A stretch of DNA of 64,000 nucleotides from CAVPDA01 sp963702495 (GCA_963702495.1 CAVPDA010000018.1:248001-312000), one strand, 5' to 3'. Positions 37,682 through 49,517 are shown, numbered from the stretch's first letter. Numbers and translations are program-made. Notes: generated by a model from the sequence alone, not told the origin.

Positions 37682-38605
37682 ATGAGACCCAAGACCGTAA
37701 GTAACTTGCTGAAATCACTTCTGGCCGCCGCCGCACTCGCGGTCGCTGTGCCGATGATCGCCGGAGCTGCGGAAACCGCTCCGGCCGTCGTAACTGCGGA
37801 ACCGCTGCCGCCGGGTGCGGCACCACCGAGCCTGATCCGCAAGGTGGAATCGCGCTTCAGCACCTTCGTCGGCGGAACCGAGAATGCCGACAGCCTGGCG
37901 ATCGGGCTGCGCAACGGTACTCCGGTCAGGCTGACGGGGTTCGAGACGAACGACCAGCCGGTCACCGTGACATTCACGCCGCCCACCGGTCACATGGGAG
38001 TCGGCAACGTGATGCACTCCCTGAACGTGGCCGGCCGGGTGCTGGTACGGGAAGGCATCGTCGATCCGACGCCCGGGCAGCTGGCCGCGGCGCTGATGGG
38101 TGGGACCATCACCCGTGCCGACGGCACGACGGTGGAGCTTGCCGGCGTGCTGCAGCTGCGCGCCGACGGCATGGGCTGGGGCCAGATCTCAAAGGAGACC
38201 GGAGTGAAGCACAGCACCGGCCACGGTCCTTCCTCCGCGCCGTTCATTCCCGCGCAGCAGGTGAAGTTCATCGCGAAGGACGATGATCGACGCCGTGCCC
38301 GCGCCCTCGTCGCCGACGACACGGTCGGTGCGGCTGCGCGCACGGCGGACGTGCCTCGCCCCAGCGGGCGTGGAACTTCGTCAGTCGATCGCAACGACGC
38401 CACGAAGGTGGACCGGCAGGCGGCAAAGCAGGACGGGACGAGGGACGTCGGGCGCATCGACAAGGTCGTGAGTGCTGAGCGTCCGGCTCGGATCGACCGG
38501 CTCGATCGTCCGGACCGCCCGGAGAGGCCGGAGAAGCCCGAACGCCCAGAGAAGCCTGAGAAGCCGGAACGCCCCGAGAAGCCGGAACGCGGCGGCAAGC
38601 ACTGA
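37682..38605 (+). CDS. Secreted protein with Pro-Glu-Lys-Arg repeat tail, unknown
   Basis: 307 residues from ATG 37682. A Sec signal peptide (LLKSLLAAAALAVAVPMIAGAA) leads to a globular region of about 170 residues (SRFSTFVGGTENADSLAIGL, TPPTGHMGVGNVMHSLNVAGR) not assigned to a family. A basic linker follows, then a tail made of short PERPEKPE units ending GGKH. Such charged proline-rich tails often form extended spacers or bind polyanions or cell wall. It is transcribed away from the IS elements and faces a convergent lipoprotein gene 87 bp further on. Confidence 0.7.
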   Translation: MRPKTVSNLLKSLLAAAALAVAVPMIAGAAETAPAVVTAEPLPPGAAPPSLIRKVESRFSTFVGGTENADSLAIGLRNGTPVRLTGFETNDQPVTVTFTPPTGHMGVGNVMHSLNVAGRVLVREGIVDPTPGQLAAALMGGTITRADGTTVELAGVLQLRADGMGWGQISKETGVKHSTGHGPSSAPFIPAQQVKFIAKDDDRRRARALVADDTVGAAARTADVPRPSGRGTSSVDRNDATKVDRQAAKQDGTRDVGRIDKVVSAERPARIDRLDRPDRPERPEKPERPEKPEKPERPEKPERGGKH

Positions 38606-38692
38606 GCCTCTGACACCGGGGTGATCGGCCGCGCCGTGCCAATCACCTCGCCGAACCAGCCACACCGGCGGAGGCTGTTCTCCCCCGCTCGA

Positions 38693-39171
38693 TCAGCCGC
38701 GATGCTCCTCGCGGCGGCTGGTTTCGACCACGCGCCCCGACTCGTCGAAGTGCACGACGATGTAGATCTCCGCATTCGGGAACGGCGTCTGGATCTTCCA
38801 GTCCCACACCTCCTGCCGCTTCAGGTCGAAAAGCGTGACATGAGCCGGCCTGCCCAGCAGGTGGCGGATCTCGTCGCGCGTCATGCCCTTTCGCACCTTG
38901 GCGAAATTCTCCTCGGTGAGCACCTGCCGGATCTCGCGCAGGATGTTGTCGCGACCGATGGTGACCATGTAATTGACCTTGCCTTCCGGCGTGCGCGCGA
39001 ACTCCCAGGTCACGCTGCCGTCCGCGTTGCGCCATTCCAGGGTCGGCGTGCCCATCCGGTCGCGCACGTCGAAGCCGGTGGAGACGCCCGGTTTGAGATC
39101 CTTCATGCCGTAATCACAACCGAATATTCCGAGCGCCGCAAGCAGGGCGCAGATCCGCGCCACCAACCGCT

Positions 39172-39175
<4 letters not shown>
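38693..39175 (-). CDS. BamE/SmpA-type lipoprotein
   Basis: 160 residues. Lipobox LGIFGC (Cys20) at the N-terminus. Two BamE-type modules: VSTGFDVRDRMGTPTLEWRN and FAKVRKGMTRDEIRHLLGRP, the latter being the SmpA/OmlA signature. Likely an outer-membrane lipoprotein with a BamE-like fold; whether it serves the BAM complex or is a paralogue is unclear, because it lies downstream of, and overlaps by 4 nt (ATGA), a glucosidase gene rather than a usual bamE neighbour. Confidence 0.8.
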
Positions 39176-41907
<2,732 letters not shown>

Positions 41908-42020
41908 GGTCGGAGGCCTCTGTGCGTGTTGTTCGGGTTTTCGTCCGCTTCGCGGCGGCGGAGGGCTGGGAGCTCTCGGCTATAATTCTAGCTCCCCCTT
42001 GACGTGGACCCCACGTCCCC

Positions 42021-42434
42021 ATGCAACCCCTGACCGCGAGCTTGTCCATGGAACACTTCACTCCCAAAGAAGCCCATCAGTTCCTGAAGGAAAATCCGCT
42101 GGCGCTGTTCATCGATTGCCGCAGCGAAATGGAATTCCTGTTCGTCGGCCACCCGGTCGGCGCCATGATGATTCCCTGGAACGATGGCCCGAACTGGGAC
42201 ATCAACCCCGATTTCACTGCTCACGTGAAGAAGGCGTCCAGCGTCGATCGCCCCATCGTGCTCATCTGCCGCAGCGGCAACCGCTCGCGCGAGGCGGGCC
42301 ACGCCCTGGAGCAGGCCGGCTTCACCCAGGTCTACAACGTGCTGCACGGCTTCGAAGGCGAACTGGACGACCATCACCAGCGCGGCACGCTCGCCGGATG
42401 GCGCTTCGACGGCCTGCCCTGGGAACAGTGCTAG
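42021..42434 (+). CDS. Rhodanese-domain protein
   Basis: 137 residues (ATG 42021; ATG 42048, MEHFTPKEA, is an equally good start). Single rhodanese domain with ALFIDCRSEMEFLFVGHPVGAMMIPW and the active-site loop LICRSGNRSREAGHAL, nucleophile Cys83. Typical single-domain sulphurtransferases of this size move sulphane sulphur in the cytosol. A TATAAT hexamer at 41981-41986, 40 bp upstream, may be its -10 element, though no good -35 was seen. It diverges from the glucosidase gene. Confidence 0.88.
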   Translation: MQPLTASLSMEHFTPKEAHQFLKENPLALFIDCRSEMEFLFVGHPVGAMMIPWNDGPNWDINPDFTAHVKKASSVDRPIVLICRSGNRSREAGHALEQAGFTQVYNVLHGFEGELDDHHQRGTLAGWRFDGLPWEQC

Positions 42435-42471
42435 GCTCCGAATCCCGGAATTCCATGCCGCGGCCGGGCGC

Positions 42472-43755
42472 ATGAGCCCGGCGCGGCATCCGCCCGCCGT
42501 TCTGTCCTGGGGCGTGTGGGGCCTGGGTGGCCTGCTCTATCTCGTCGCGTTCTATCAGCGCGTGGCGCCGGCGGTCATCACCGACAAGCTGATGACGGAG
42601 TTCGCCATCGGCGCCGCGGCTCTCGGCAATCTGTCCGCCTTCTACTTCTACAGCTACGTGGCGATGCAGATCCCCACCGGCATCATCGCCGACCGCTGGG
42701 GACCGCGCCGCCTGCTGACGGCGGGGGCAGCGGTCGCCGCCGTCGGCACGGCGCTGTTCGCCGCCGCTCCCAGCCTGTGGTGGGCCAACGCCGGACGCCT
42801 GCTGATCGGCGCCTCGGTCGCGGTGGCCTTCGTCTCCATGCTCAAGCTCGCCAGCCACTGGTTCGCGCCGCGCCAGTTCCCGCTAGTGTCGGGAATGGCG
42901 CTGTTCGTCGGCATCGTCGGCGCGGTGTTCGCCGGCCGGCCGCTGCGCGCGGTGGTGGAGAGCTTCGGCTGGCGCGAAGTGATGGCGGCGTCGGCGGCGT
43001 TCACCGCGGTGCTTGCCGTCGTCATCTGGCTGCGGGTGCGCGACGACCCCGCCGACTCCGGCTACGCCAGCCACTTCGCCGGCAGCCACGACGGGGCGCA
43101 GCACACCGCCGTACTGCGCGGCCTGGCGGAGATCCTGTCCTACCGCAACACCTGGCTGCTCTTTCTCACGCCGGGCGGCGTGGCGGGTGCGGTGCTCACC
43201 TTCGCCGGTCTGTGGGGCGTGCCCTACTTCACCCAGAGCTACGGCATGACGCCCAAGGAGGCGGCCCTGCTCACTTCTACCATGCTGGTGGCGTGGGCCC
43301 TGGGCGGGCCGCTGCTCGGCACCGCCTCCCAGCGTCTGGGGCGGCGCAAGCCGCTCTATGTCGCCAGTTGCGCCGTGGCCCTGGCGGGCTGGTCGGTATT
43401 CGTGTTCCTGCCGCCGCTGCCGATGCCGGCGCTGCTCGCGCTGCTGATCGTGCTCGGCTTCGCCTCCGGCAACATCATCATCGGCTTCGCCTTCATCAAG
43501 GAATCGGTGCCGGCGCGGCTCACCGGTACCGCCTCCGGCCTGATCAACACCGGCGTCATGATCGGCGCCATGGTCCTGCAGCCGGCGGTGGGCTGGATGC
43601 TGGACCGCCATTGGCAGGGCGCGCAGGAAGGCGGCGTGCGCTTCTACGACCTGGCCGCCTATCAGTCCGGCTTCGCCCTGCTGCTGGGCTGGGTGGCGGT
43701 GTCGCTGGTGCTGATCTCGCTCTCGCGCGAGACCTACTGCAAGCCGCTGGCGTAA
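42472..43755 (+). CDS. MFS transporter
   Basis: 427 residues, 12 helices. MFS signature between helices 2 and 3 is IADRWGPRRLLTAGA; the second-half equivalent is GTASQRLGRRKPLY. The opening WGVWGLGGLLYLVAFYQRVAP resembles the anion/D-galactonate-type MFS proteins of betaproteobacteria. Substrate cannot be deduced. It follows the rhodanese gene by 37 bp on the same strand and converges with the Bcr/CflA gene, 46 bp away. Confidence 0.85.
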   Translation: MSPARHPPAVLSWGVWGLGGLLYLVAFYQRVAPAVITDKLMTEFAIGAAALGNLSAFYFYSYVAMQIPTGIIADRWGPRRLLTAGAAVAAVGTALFAAAPSLWWANAGRLLIGASVAVAFVSMLKLASHWFAPRQFPLVSGMALFVGIVGAVFAGRPLRAVVESFGWREVMAASAAFTAVLAVVIWLRVRDDPADSGYASHFAGSHDGAQHTAVLRGLAEILSYRNTWLLFLTPGGVAGAVLTFAGLWGVPYFTQSYGMTPKEAALLTSTMLVAWALGGPLLGTASQRLGRRKPLYVASCAVALAGWSVFVFLPPLPMPALLALLIVLGFASGNIIIGFAFIKESVPARLTGTASGLINTGVMIGAMVLQPAVGWMLDRHWQGAQEGGVRFYDLAAYQSGFALLLGWVAVSLVLISLSRETYCKPLA

Positions 43756-43801
43756 GCCGTGCGCTGGCCGTCGCATCGGCCGGGACGGTGGCCGCGACGG
43801 G

Positions 43802-44995
43802 CTAGCGCGCCCTGTGCCTGTCCCACAGATGGGCGCCGAAGGCGACCAGTCCGATGCCCAGCAGGCCCGCCATGCCCAGGGCCAGCGTCAGGGTCGAGCT
43901 CCACAGCAGCGGCGCGACGATGGCGGCGGCGATCGAATTGGTGGTGGTCTGCACGAAACCCTGGCAGGAGGAGATCAGGCCGCGCTGGCTGGGCAGCAGA
44001 TCCAGCACCAGGAGGGTCAGGCTGGGCATCGCCAGAGCCATGCCGAAGTTGTAGATGACGATGGGCAGCACCGACTGCGGCAGCCCCGGCGGCAGTGCCA
44101 GATTGATGACGACGTTGAACGCCGCGGCGGCGCCCATCACGCCATAGCCGACGGCGATGGTGCGCCGCTGGGACAGCCTGCCGGCGAGCCGGCCGGAGGT
44201 GAACGATCCGCTCATCATGCCGACCACCCCCGGAATGAACATCCAGCCGAACTCCTGCGGCGACAGCCGGAGATGCTGCATCAGGAAGACCGGCGCCGAC
44301 AGCACGTAGATGAAGAAGGCGCTGAAATTGAAGGCGAGCGCGCCCGACAGCAGCAGAAATTCGCCATGGGAGAACACCCCCAGGTAGGACTTGGCGAGCC
44401 AGGCCGGGTGCAGGCTCTGGCGCTTCTGCGGCGCCAGGGTTTCGGGCATGAAGAAGTAGCACAGCGCGAACAGGGCGCCGCCGAACAACACCAGGAAGCC
44501 GAACACGGCGCGCCAGCCCAGCGCCGCGAAGATCCAGCCGCCGATGACCGGGGCGATGGCCGGCGCCAGGCCGAACATCACCGCCACGGTGGACATCAGC
44601 CGCTGCGCCGCCGGTCCGTCGTGCAGCACGTCGCGGATGATGGCGCGGCCGACGACCATGCCGGAGCCGGCGCACATGCCCTGCAGGGCGCGGCCCAGCC
44701 ACAGCATCTCGATGCCGGTGGCGAAGGCGCACACCAGCGAGGAGAGGGCGAACAGGAACAGGGTGACGAGGATGACGCGGCGCCGCCCCAGGGCGTCGGA
44801 GAACGCGCCGTGCCACAGGATCATGAAGCCGAAGGGAACCAGGTAGGCCGTCAGCGTTTGCTGCACCTCGATCTGGCTGGCGCCGAGATCGCGGCCGATG
44901 GCGGGAAAAGCCGGCAGGTAGGTGTCGATGGAAAAGGGGCCGATCGCGGCCAGCGCCGCGAGCAGGGGGGCGAGGATGCGCAGGTCGGCTTGCAT
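43802..44995 (-). CDS. Bcr/CflA-family drug-resistance MFS transporter
   Basis: 397 residues, 12 helices. Diagnostic start FSIDTYLPAFPAIGRDLGAS and the motif GAFSDALGRRRVIL after helix 2, plus GRAIIRDVLHDGPAAQRLMS and GLAPAIAPVIGGWIF, all typical of the Bcr/CflA drug-proton antiporters. Works at the inner membrane as a 12-TM exporter of small hydrophobic drugs or metabolites. Confidence 0.9.
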   Translation of the reverse strand: MQADLRILAPLLAALAAIGPFSIDTYLPAFPAIGRDLGASQIEVQQTLTAYLVPFGFMILWHGAFSDALGRRRVILVTLFLFALSSLVCAFATGIEMLWLGRALQGMCAGSGMVVGRAIIRDVLHDGPAAQRLMSTVAVMFGLAPAIAPVIGGWIFAALGWRAVFGFLVLFGGALFALCYFFMPETLAPQKRQSLHPAWLAKSYLGVFSHGEFLLLSGALAFNFSAFFIYVLSAPVFLMQHLRLSPQEFGWMFIPGVVGMMSGSFTSGRLAGRLSQRRTIAVGYGVMGAAAAFNVVINLALPPGLPQSVLPIVIYNFGMALAMPSLTLLVLDLLPSQRGLISSCQGFVQTTTNSIAAAIVAPLLWSSTLTLALGMAGLLGIGLVAFGAHLWDRHRAR

Positions 44996-45073
44996 CGCGG
45001 CCGCTACCCGGTTTCTTTCACTTCCGCGGCGGCAGATCGAACAGCCAATCGCATTCCCTTCGCCCCGGCGGCG

Positions 45074-46576
45074 TCAATGATCCGCCAGGCTGCGGCGATA
45101 CTGGATCGCTTCCGCCACGTGGTGGGTCGCGATGGCGCCGGCATCCTCCAGATCCGCGATGGTGCGCGCCACCTTGAGTATGCGGTGATAGGAGCGCGCC
45201 GACAGATGCAGACGCTCCATGGCGTGCCGCAGCATGTCGTCCGCCTGGCTGCCCAAAGCGCAGAAGCGCTGGACTTCGCGCGGACCCAGCCTGGCGTTGG
45301 CCTTGCTCTGCCGCTGCGTCTGGGTGCGAAAGGCGCGTTCCGCCGTTGCGCGCACGGCGGCGCTCGATTCGCCTTCTGCCGTGCCGGTCAGGTCCGCATG
45401 GGCCAGCGAGGGGACTTCGACCACGAGGTCGATGCGATCGAGGAAAGGGCCGGAAATCCTGCCGCGATAGCGCGCGACCTGGTCCGGCGTGCAGCGGCAG
45501 CGCCCGCTCGGATGGCCGAGGTAGCCGCAAGGACAGGGATTCATCGCGGCCACCAACTGGAATGCCGCCGGATATTCGGCCTTGGCGGCCGCCCGCGACA
45601 GGGTGATGCGTCCGCTCTCCAGCGGCTCGCGCAAAGCCTCCAGGACCTTGCGCTCGAATTCCGGAAGCTCGTCGAGGAACAGGATGCCGCGATGGGCAAG
45701 GGAGATCTCGCCCGGTTTGGGGATCGATCCGCCGCCCACCAGCGCGACGGCGGAAGCGGAATGGTGCGGATGGCGGTAGGGCCGGCGACCGAGCCGGGCA
45801 ACGTCGAAACCGGTGTCGGACAGGGACTGGATCGACGCCGACTCGAGCGCCTCCTCCTGCGTCATCGCCGGACAGATGCCGGGCAGGCGCTCCGCCAGCA
45901 TCGACTTGCCGGTTCCGGGCGGCCCCACCATCAGCAGCGAATGACCGCCCGCCGCAGCCACGGTCAGCGCGCGCTTGGCCGCGAGCTGGCCCCTGACGTC
46001 CTGCAGATCGGGGTAGGGAAGCACCGTGTCCGCCGCCGCCGCCGCGTGGCAACGGCGCAGCGCTTGCCGTCCGGCGAGGTGGGCGCACACTTCGAGCAGC
46101 GAGCCTGCGGCCAGGACCTCGCTATCGGTCACCAGCGCCGCTTCGTCGGCGCTGGCGGCCGGCAGGATGAAGCTGCGGCCGGTCCGAGCGATGCCGAAGC
46201 TCATCGCCAGGGCGCCGCGCACCCGGCGCAGATCGCCGGTGAGGGCCAGTTCCCCTGCGAATTCGTAGCGATCGAGAGCATCGGCGGGGATCTGCCCGGA
46301 GGCGGCGAGGATGCCCAGCGCCATCGGCAGATCGTAGCGGCTGCCCTCCTTGGGCAGATCGGCGGGCGCCAGATTGACGGTGATCCTCCGCGCCGGGAAT
46401 TCGAAGCGCGCATTCTGGATCGCCGCCCGCACCCGGTCGCGGCTCTCCTTGACCTCGGTATCCGGCAGGCCGACCACGGTGAAGCTGGGCAGGCCGTTGG
46501 CCAGATGGACTTCCACTACCACCTCGGGCGCATCCATGCCGGCGAGGGCGCGGCTTCTGAGAACGGCGAGCGACAT
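45074..46576 (-). CDS. comM: ComM/YifB-type AAA ATPase (Mg-chelatase-like)
   Basis: 500 residues from ATG 46576 (MSLAVLRSRAL); the longer frame upstream is not needed. The N-terminal LonC-like domain (VHLANGLPSFTVVGLPDTEVKE, TVNLAPADLPKEGSRYDLP) precedes an AAA+ core with Walker A GPPGTGKSM and Walker B ILFLDELPEF, and the C-terminal Mg-chelatase domain (FLDRIDLVVEVPSL, SARSYHRILKVARTIADL). ComM is a hexameric helicase that promotes branch migration during natural transformation. It is one gene away from the ubiK/glnK region, as in many betaproteobacteria. Confidence 0.93.
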   Translation of the reverse strand: MSLAVLRSRALAGMDAPEVVVEVHLANGLPSFTVVGLPDTEVKESRDRVRAAIQNARFEFPARRITVNLAPADLPKEGSRYDLPMALGILAASGQIPADALDRYEFAGELALTGDLRRVRGALAMSFGIARTGRSFILPAASADEAALVTDSEVLAAGSLLEVCAHLAGRQALRRCHAAAAADTVLPYPDLQDVRGQLAAKRALTVAAAGGHSLLMVGPPGTGKSMLAERLPGICPAMTQEEALESASIQSLSDTGFDVARLGRRPYRHPHHSASAVALVGGGSIPKPGEISLAHRGILFLDELPEFERKVLEALREPLESGRITLSRAAAKAEYPAAFQLVAAMNPCPCGYLGHPSGRCRCTPDQVARYRGRISGPFLDRIDLVVEVPSLAHADLTGTAEGESSAAVRATAERAFRTQTQRQSKANARLGPREVQRFCALGSQADDMLRHAMERLHLSARSYHRILKVARTIADLEDAGAIATHHVAEAIQYRRSLADH

Positions 46577-46780
46577 GGCGTGGTGCGGAAGTGGTTGCGG
46601 TGAGAGAACGCCGTTCGTGCGGCGTCTATTCCATGCGGATGGGCAGTGTAGCCGAGATGAGCGGTGGCGCACCGGGGAAAAAAATGGGGATGCCGGAAGA
46701 CGGCGACGGGCCGTTTTCCGGCACCCCGAGTGGGGGCTCTGGGGGCGCAGGCGCCGGACTGCGGTCCGGCGTGCCCGCGC

Positions 46781-47347
46781 CTAGTCCTTGAACGCTTCGA
46801 CCGGGATCATGATCTTGACGTCGTCGCTGACGCCGGGAACGAACTTGGTCATGCCGAATTCGGAGCGCTTGATGGTGGTCGAGGCGTCGGCGCCGCAGGC
46901 ATCCTTCTTGGCCACCGGATTCTGGCCGCAGTGGAAACCGCTGACGGCGAGCTTCACCGGCTTGGTGACGCCGAGCAGGGTGAAATCGCCTTCCGCGCCC
47001 ACCAGTTTGTCGCCGTCGAAGACGACCTTGGTGAACTTGAAGGTCATGGTCGGGAATTTCGCCACGTTGAAGAATTCATCCGACTTCATGTGCTCGTCCC
47101 ACTTGTCGAGACCCATGTCGATGGACGTGGTATCGATGGCGACGTCGATGGAGCCGGACTTGGCGGCACGGTCGAGCACGATCTTGCCCGTGACCTTGTT
47201 GAAGCGTCCACGCTGGGTCGAGAAACCGAGGTGATTGATCTCGAACACGGGGAAGGTGTGGCGCGGGTCAACGGTGTAGGACTCGGGCGCAGCCAGGGCG
47301 GAGCCGGCGAGCGCGGCGGATACGATTGCGACAGCGATTTTCTTCAT
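46781..47347 (-). CDS. YceI-family periplasmic protein (1)
   Basis: 188 residues. Signal peptide MKKIAVAIVSAALAGSALA followed by the YceI lipocalin-like fold: YTVDPRHTFPVFEINHLGFS, GSIDVAIDTTSIDMG, SDEFFNVAKFPTMTFKFT and SGFHCGQNPVAKKDACGADA. YceI proteins bind isoprenoid-type lipids such as polyprenyl chains or quinone precursors in the periplasm. Two Cys in the loop may form a disulphide. It is the last gene of the marR-cybB-yceI-yceI run, 48 bp behind the second yceI. A GCCGGAC/GTCCGGC hairpin (46753-46770) lies just past its end, without a T run. Confidence 0.92.
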   Translation of the reverse strand: MKKIAVAIVSAALAGSALAAPESYTVDPRHTFPVFEINHLGFSTQRGRFNKVTGKIVLDRAAKSGSIDVAIDTTSIDMGLDKWDEHMKSDEFFNVAKFPTMTFKFTKVVFDGDKLVGAEGDFTLLGVTKPVKLAVSGFHCGQNPVAKKDACGADASTTIKRSEFGMTKFVPGVSDDVKIMIPVEAFKD

Positions 47348-47395
47348 GGCGATCTCCTGAGGGGTTGAATCGAAACGCAGCAGGCGCTGCGACGG

Positions 47396-47968
47396 CTATT
47401 TCTTGGCGGCCGCGGCGGCCACCAGGAACTTGAACTTGACCTGAACTTCGTCGGCGACCGTTTCGGTGTCGCCCCAAGGGCCGGACCCGATGCCGAATTC
47501 CAGGCGCTTCAGAACGAAACTTCCTTCGAACGTGCCGCCGCTGCCTTCCGGCTTGAAGGTGAAGGGTGCCACCACGTCGCGCGCCTTGCCCTTGATGTTC
47601 AGCTTGCCCGCCGCTTCGTAGCGGTTGCCGCCGAGGGCCTTGACGCTGCTGGAAACGAAGCTGGCCTTGGGGAACTGCTGGATGTGGAACCAGTTCTTGG
47701 TCTTCGCCTCGTCGTTGGCCTCGTCGCTGCCGGCGTCGATGGCAGCCAGGTCGATCTCGATCTGGGTGCGTCCGGCCTCCGGCTTGGCCGGGTCGAAGGC
47801 GATCTGGGCGTTGAATTTCGGAAAGCGGCCGTCCACCGCGACGCCCATCTGCTTGAAGACGAAGGCGATCTGGCTCTTGTCGAGCTGGACCTGATTGAAC
47901 TCGGCGGCGTGGGCCGGCACCAGAATCGCCCAGGACAGCAGGGCGGCGGCAATGCGGGAACGGCTCAT
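47396..47968 (-). CDS. YceI-family periplasmic protein (2)
   Basis: 190 residues from ATG 47968, which overlaps the cytochrome b stop (ATGA). Signal peptide SRIAAALLSWAILVPAHA, then a diverged YceI domain (SQIAFVFKQMGVAVDGRF, TQIEIDLAAIDAGSDEAN, FHIQQFPKASFVSSSV, KGKARDVVAPFTFKPEG). It shares little sequence with its neighbour, so the two are likely old paralogues with different ligands. Cytochrome b561 and YceI genes are often linked, which suggests a quinone- or electron-transfer-related role. Confidence 0.9.
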   Translation of the reverse strand: MSRSRIAAALLSWAILVPAHAAEFNQVQLDKSQIAFVFKQMGVAVDGRFPKFNAQIAFDPAKPEAGRTQIEIDLAAIDAGSDEANDEAKTKNWFHIQQFPKASFVSSSVKALGGNRYEAAGKLNIKGKARDVVAPFTFKPEGSGGTFEGSFVLKRLEFGIGSGPWGDTETVADEVQVKFKFLVAAAAAKK

Positions 47969-48525
47969 CGGAGTTTCTCCTGTTTGCGCCCGAGCAGGGG
48001 CAGCATGCGCGTGAGCACGTCGTCCCGGTCCACCAGGTGGTGCTTGAGCGCGGCGGCGACGTGGGTGACTACCAGGGCGGCGAGCGTGTAGTTGAGGAAC
48101 ATGTGAACGAACTTCAATTGCTCGCCCAGCAGCTTGTTCTTGGCGATCAGATCGGGGATGGGAAGCACACCGAAATACACTGTCTGGAATCCCAGCGCCG
48201 AACTCATCAGCCAACCGGAAACGGGGATGGCGAGCATCAGCCCATAGAGCAGGATATGGGTGGCGCCGGCCAGCGCCTGTTGCCAGCGCGGTATCGAAGC
48301 CGGCAGCGGCGGCGCGGCATGGGTCGCGCGCCACATTACCCGCGCGAACGCCAGGATCAGCACCGTTACCCCGGCCCACTTGTGATACGAGTAGATCTTG
48401 AGCTTGGTGGGGGAGAGCGGCAGATCGACCATGTACAGGCCGACCGGGAACGATACGAAAATGATGAGCGCGATGAGCCAGTGCAGGGCGATGGCCGGAC
48501 GCGAGTAGGTAGCGGGAGTGGTCAC
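47965..48525 (-). CDS. Cytochrome b561 (CybB-like)
   Basis: 186 residues from GTG 48525, overlapping the marR stop by 4 nt. Four helices with the b561 di-haem ligand pattern: H15 in IALHWLIALIIF, H48 in YSYHKWAGVTVL, then ATHILLYGLMLAIPVSGW and a last pair in THVAAALKHHLVDRDDVL. It carries electrons between quinol and periplasmic acceptors and may act as a superoxide:quinone oxidoreductase like E. coli CybB. Placement directly behind a MarR regulator suggests induction by a redox or phenolic signal. Confidence 0.9.
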   Translation of the reverse strand: MTTPATYSRPAIALHWLIALIIFVSFPVGLYMVDLPLSPTKLKIYSYHKWAGVTVLILAFARVMWRATHAAPPLPASIPRWQQALAGATHILLYGLMLAIPVSGWLMSSALGFQTVYFGVLPIPDLIAKNKLLGEQLKFVHMFLNYTLAALVVTHVAAALKHHLVDRDDVLTRMLPLLGRKQEKLR

Positions 48526-49046
48526 TGGGCGTCCTCCGTCAGCCACTGCGAGCGTCGCGGCTGCGCGTTCAGGGCCGGCGCCGGCGCGCCCGACGCTTGT
48601 TGCGGCGCGCCGCGCCCCGCGGCCGCGAACTCGCGGCGCAGCCGGCGCAGGAGAATCTCCAGTTGCGCCAGATCCGCCGGCTCCAGGCGGCCGAATCCGA
48701 TCCGCAGATGCGCCAGATGCTCGGGAAAGATCCGGTCGAACAGCGTCTCGCCGTCGCCCGTCAATTGCACGATCTGGCTGCGGCGATCGGTTTCGGAGGC
48801 GACCCGGCGCACCAGTTGCCGTGCCTCCAGCCGGTCCACCACACCGGTGAGCGTGCCCTTGGTGATGAGGGTGCGCTCGCCCAGATCCTTGAAGCTCATG
48901 CCCGCCGTGTTGCCGAGCGTGGCGATGATGTCGAACTGGGCCGGTGTGAGCCCTACGGCGCGGATGTGCATCGAGGAAAAGGCCTCGAATGCTTGGTAGC
49001 AGCGAACCAGCTCGCGCAAGACGGGCATGAATACTTCCTGAGGCAT
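48522..49046 (-). CDS. MarR-family transcriptional regulator
   Basis: 174 residues from ATG 49046; ATG 49028 (MPVLRELVRCYQ) has a better AGGAAG ribosome site and is a realistic alternative. Winged helix-turn-helix with LTPAQFDIIATLGNTAGMSF, the recognition helix LITKGTLTGVVDRLEARQLV and the wing SETDRRSQIVQLTGDG. Dimeric repressor probably of its own operon: a perfect 16-bp inverted repeat sits 15 bp upstream. The tail after about residue 145 is low complexity. Ligand unknown. Confidence 0.92.
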   Translation of the reverse strand: MPQEVFMPVLRELVRCYQAFEAFSSMHIRAVGLTPAQFDIIATLGNTAGMSFKDLGERTLITKGTLTGVVDRLEARQLVRRVASETDRRSQIVQLTGDGETLFDRIFPEHLAHLRIGFGRLEPADLAQLEILLRRLRREFAAAGRGAPQQASGAPAPALNAQPRRSQWLTEDAQ

Positions 49047-49061
49047 GGAGGGCAGCGCACT

Positions 49062-49100
49062 TTGTCCTAGTTAGAACCATAGTAGTTCTAACTAGGACAA
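49062..49100. promoter_or_regulatory. MarR operator: 16-bp perfect inverted repeat
   Basis: Left arm TTGTCCTAGTTAGAAC (49062-49077) and its exact reverse complement (49085-49100) flank the 7-base spacer CATAGTA. The AT-rich arms stand out from the GC-rich surroundings. The site covers the start region of the marR operon, as expected for autorepression. Confidence 0.88.
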
Positions 49101-49256
49101 TACGTGAACCCTTTTCGCGAAGACAGGAAAACGGCTGCGATGCGCGGCATCGCGCAAGGGGAAACAGCGGTTTACCGGTTGCCTGCGGTGCGCCTTGGGG
49201 ACATCCTGCCGCGCGTCGGGATCGCCCGGCAGTGCGGGGTGGGGGAGCGGCGGGGA

Positions 49257-49517
49257 TCAGCCAGGGGGGTTAGCTTCGCGGCCGCCGAGCCTGGCCTCCA
49301 GATCGGCGATGCGCGCTTCGAGGGCGGCGAGCTTCTCGCGGGCACGCGCCAGCACTTCCCGCTGCACATCGAACTCCTCCCGCGTGACCAGATCGAGACG
49401 GGCGAACATGCTTCCCAGCATGGTCCTGGCGTTCTTCTCGAAGTCTTTGGCCGGACTGGCGGCGAACAACTCCGACAGCCGCTTGCTCACTTCATCCAGC
49501 AAATTGGGATTCAACAT
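49257..49517 (-). CDS. ubiK: Ubiquinone biosynthesis accessory factor UbiK
   Basis: 86 residues from ATG 49517 (MLNPNLLDEVSKRLSELFAA). The YqiC/UbiK family has a membrane-binding amphipathic N-terminus and a C-terminal coiled coil, here REEFDVQREVLARAREKLAALEARIADLEARL with leucines at heptad spacing. UbiK trimers associate with UbiJ and support aerobic ubiquinone synthesis. It diverges from the nitrogen operon. Confidence 0.92.
   Translation of the reverse strand: MLNPNLLDEVSKRLSELFAASPAKDFEKNARTMLGSMFARLDLVTREEFDVQREVLARAREKLAALEARIADLEARLGGREANPPG

Noticed and set aside
41981..41986. TATAAT ahead of the rhodanese gene
   Set aside because: No acceptable -35 at 16-18 bp; kept only as a remark in the gene entry.
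46690..46780. Hairpins between comM and yceI as a terminator
   Set aside because: Stems are good but no T run follows on the relevant strand.
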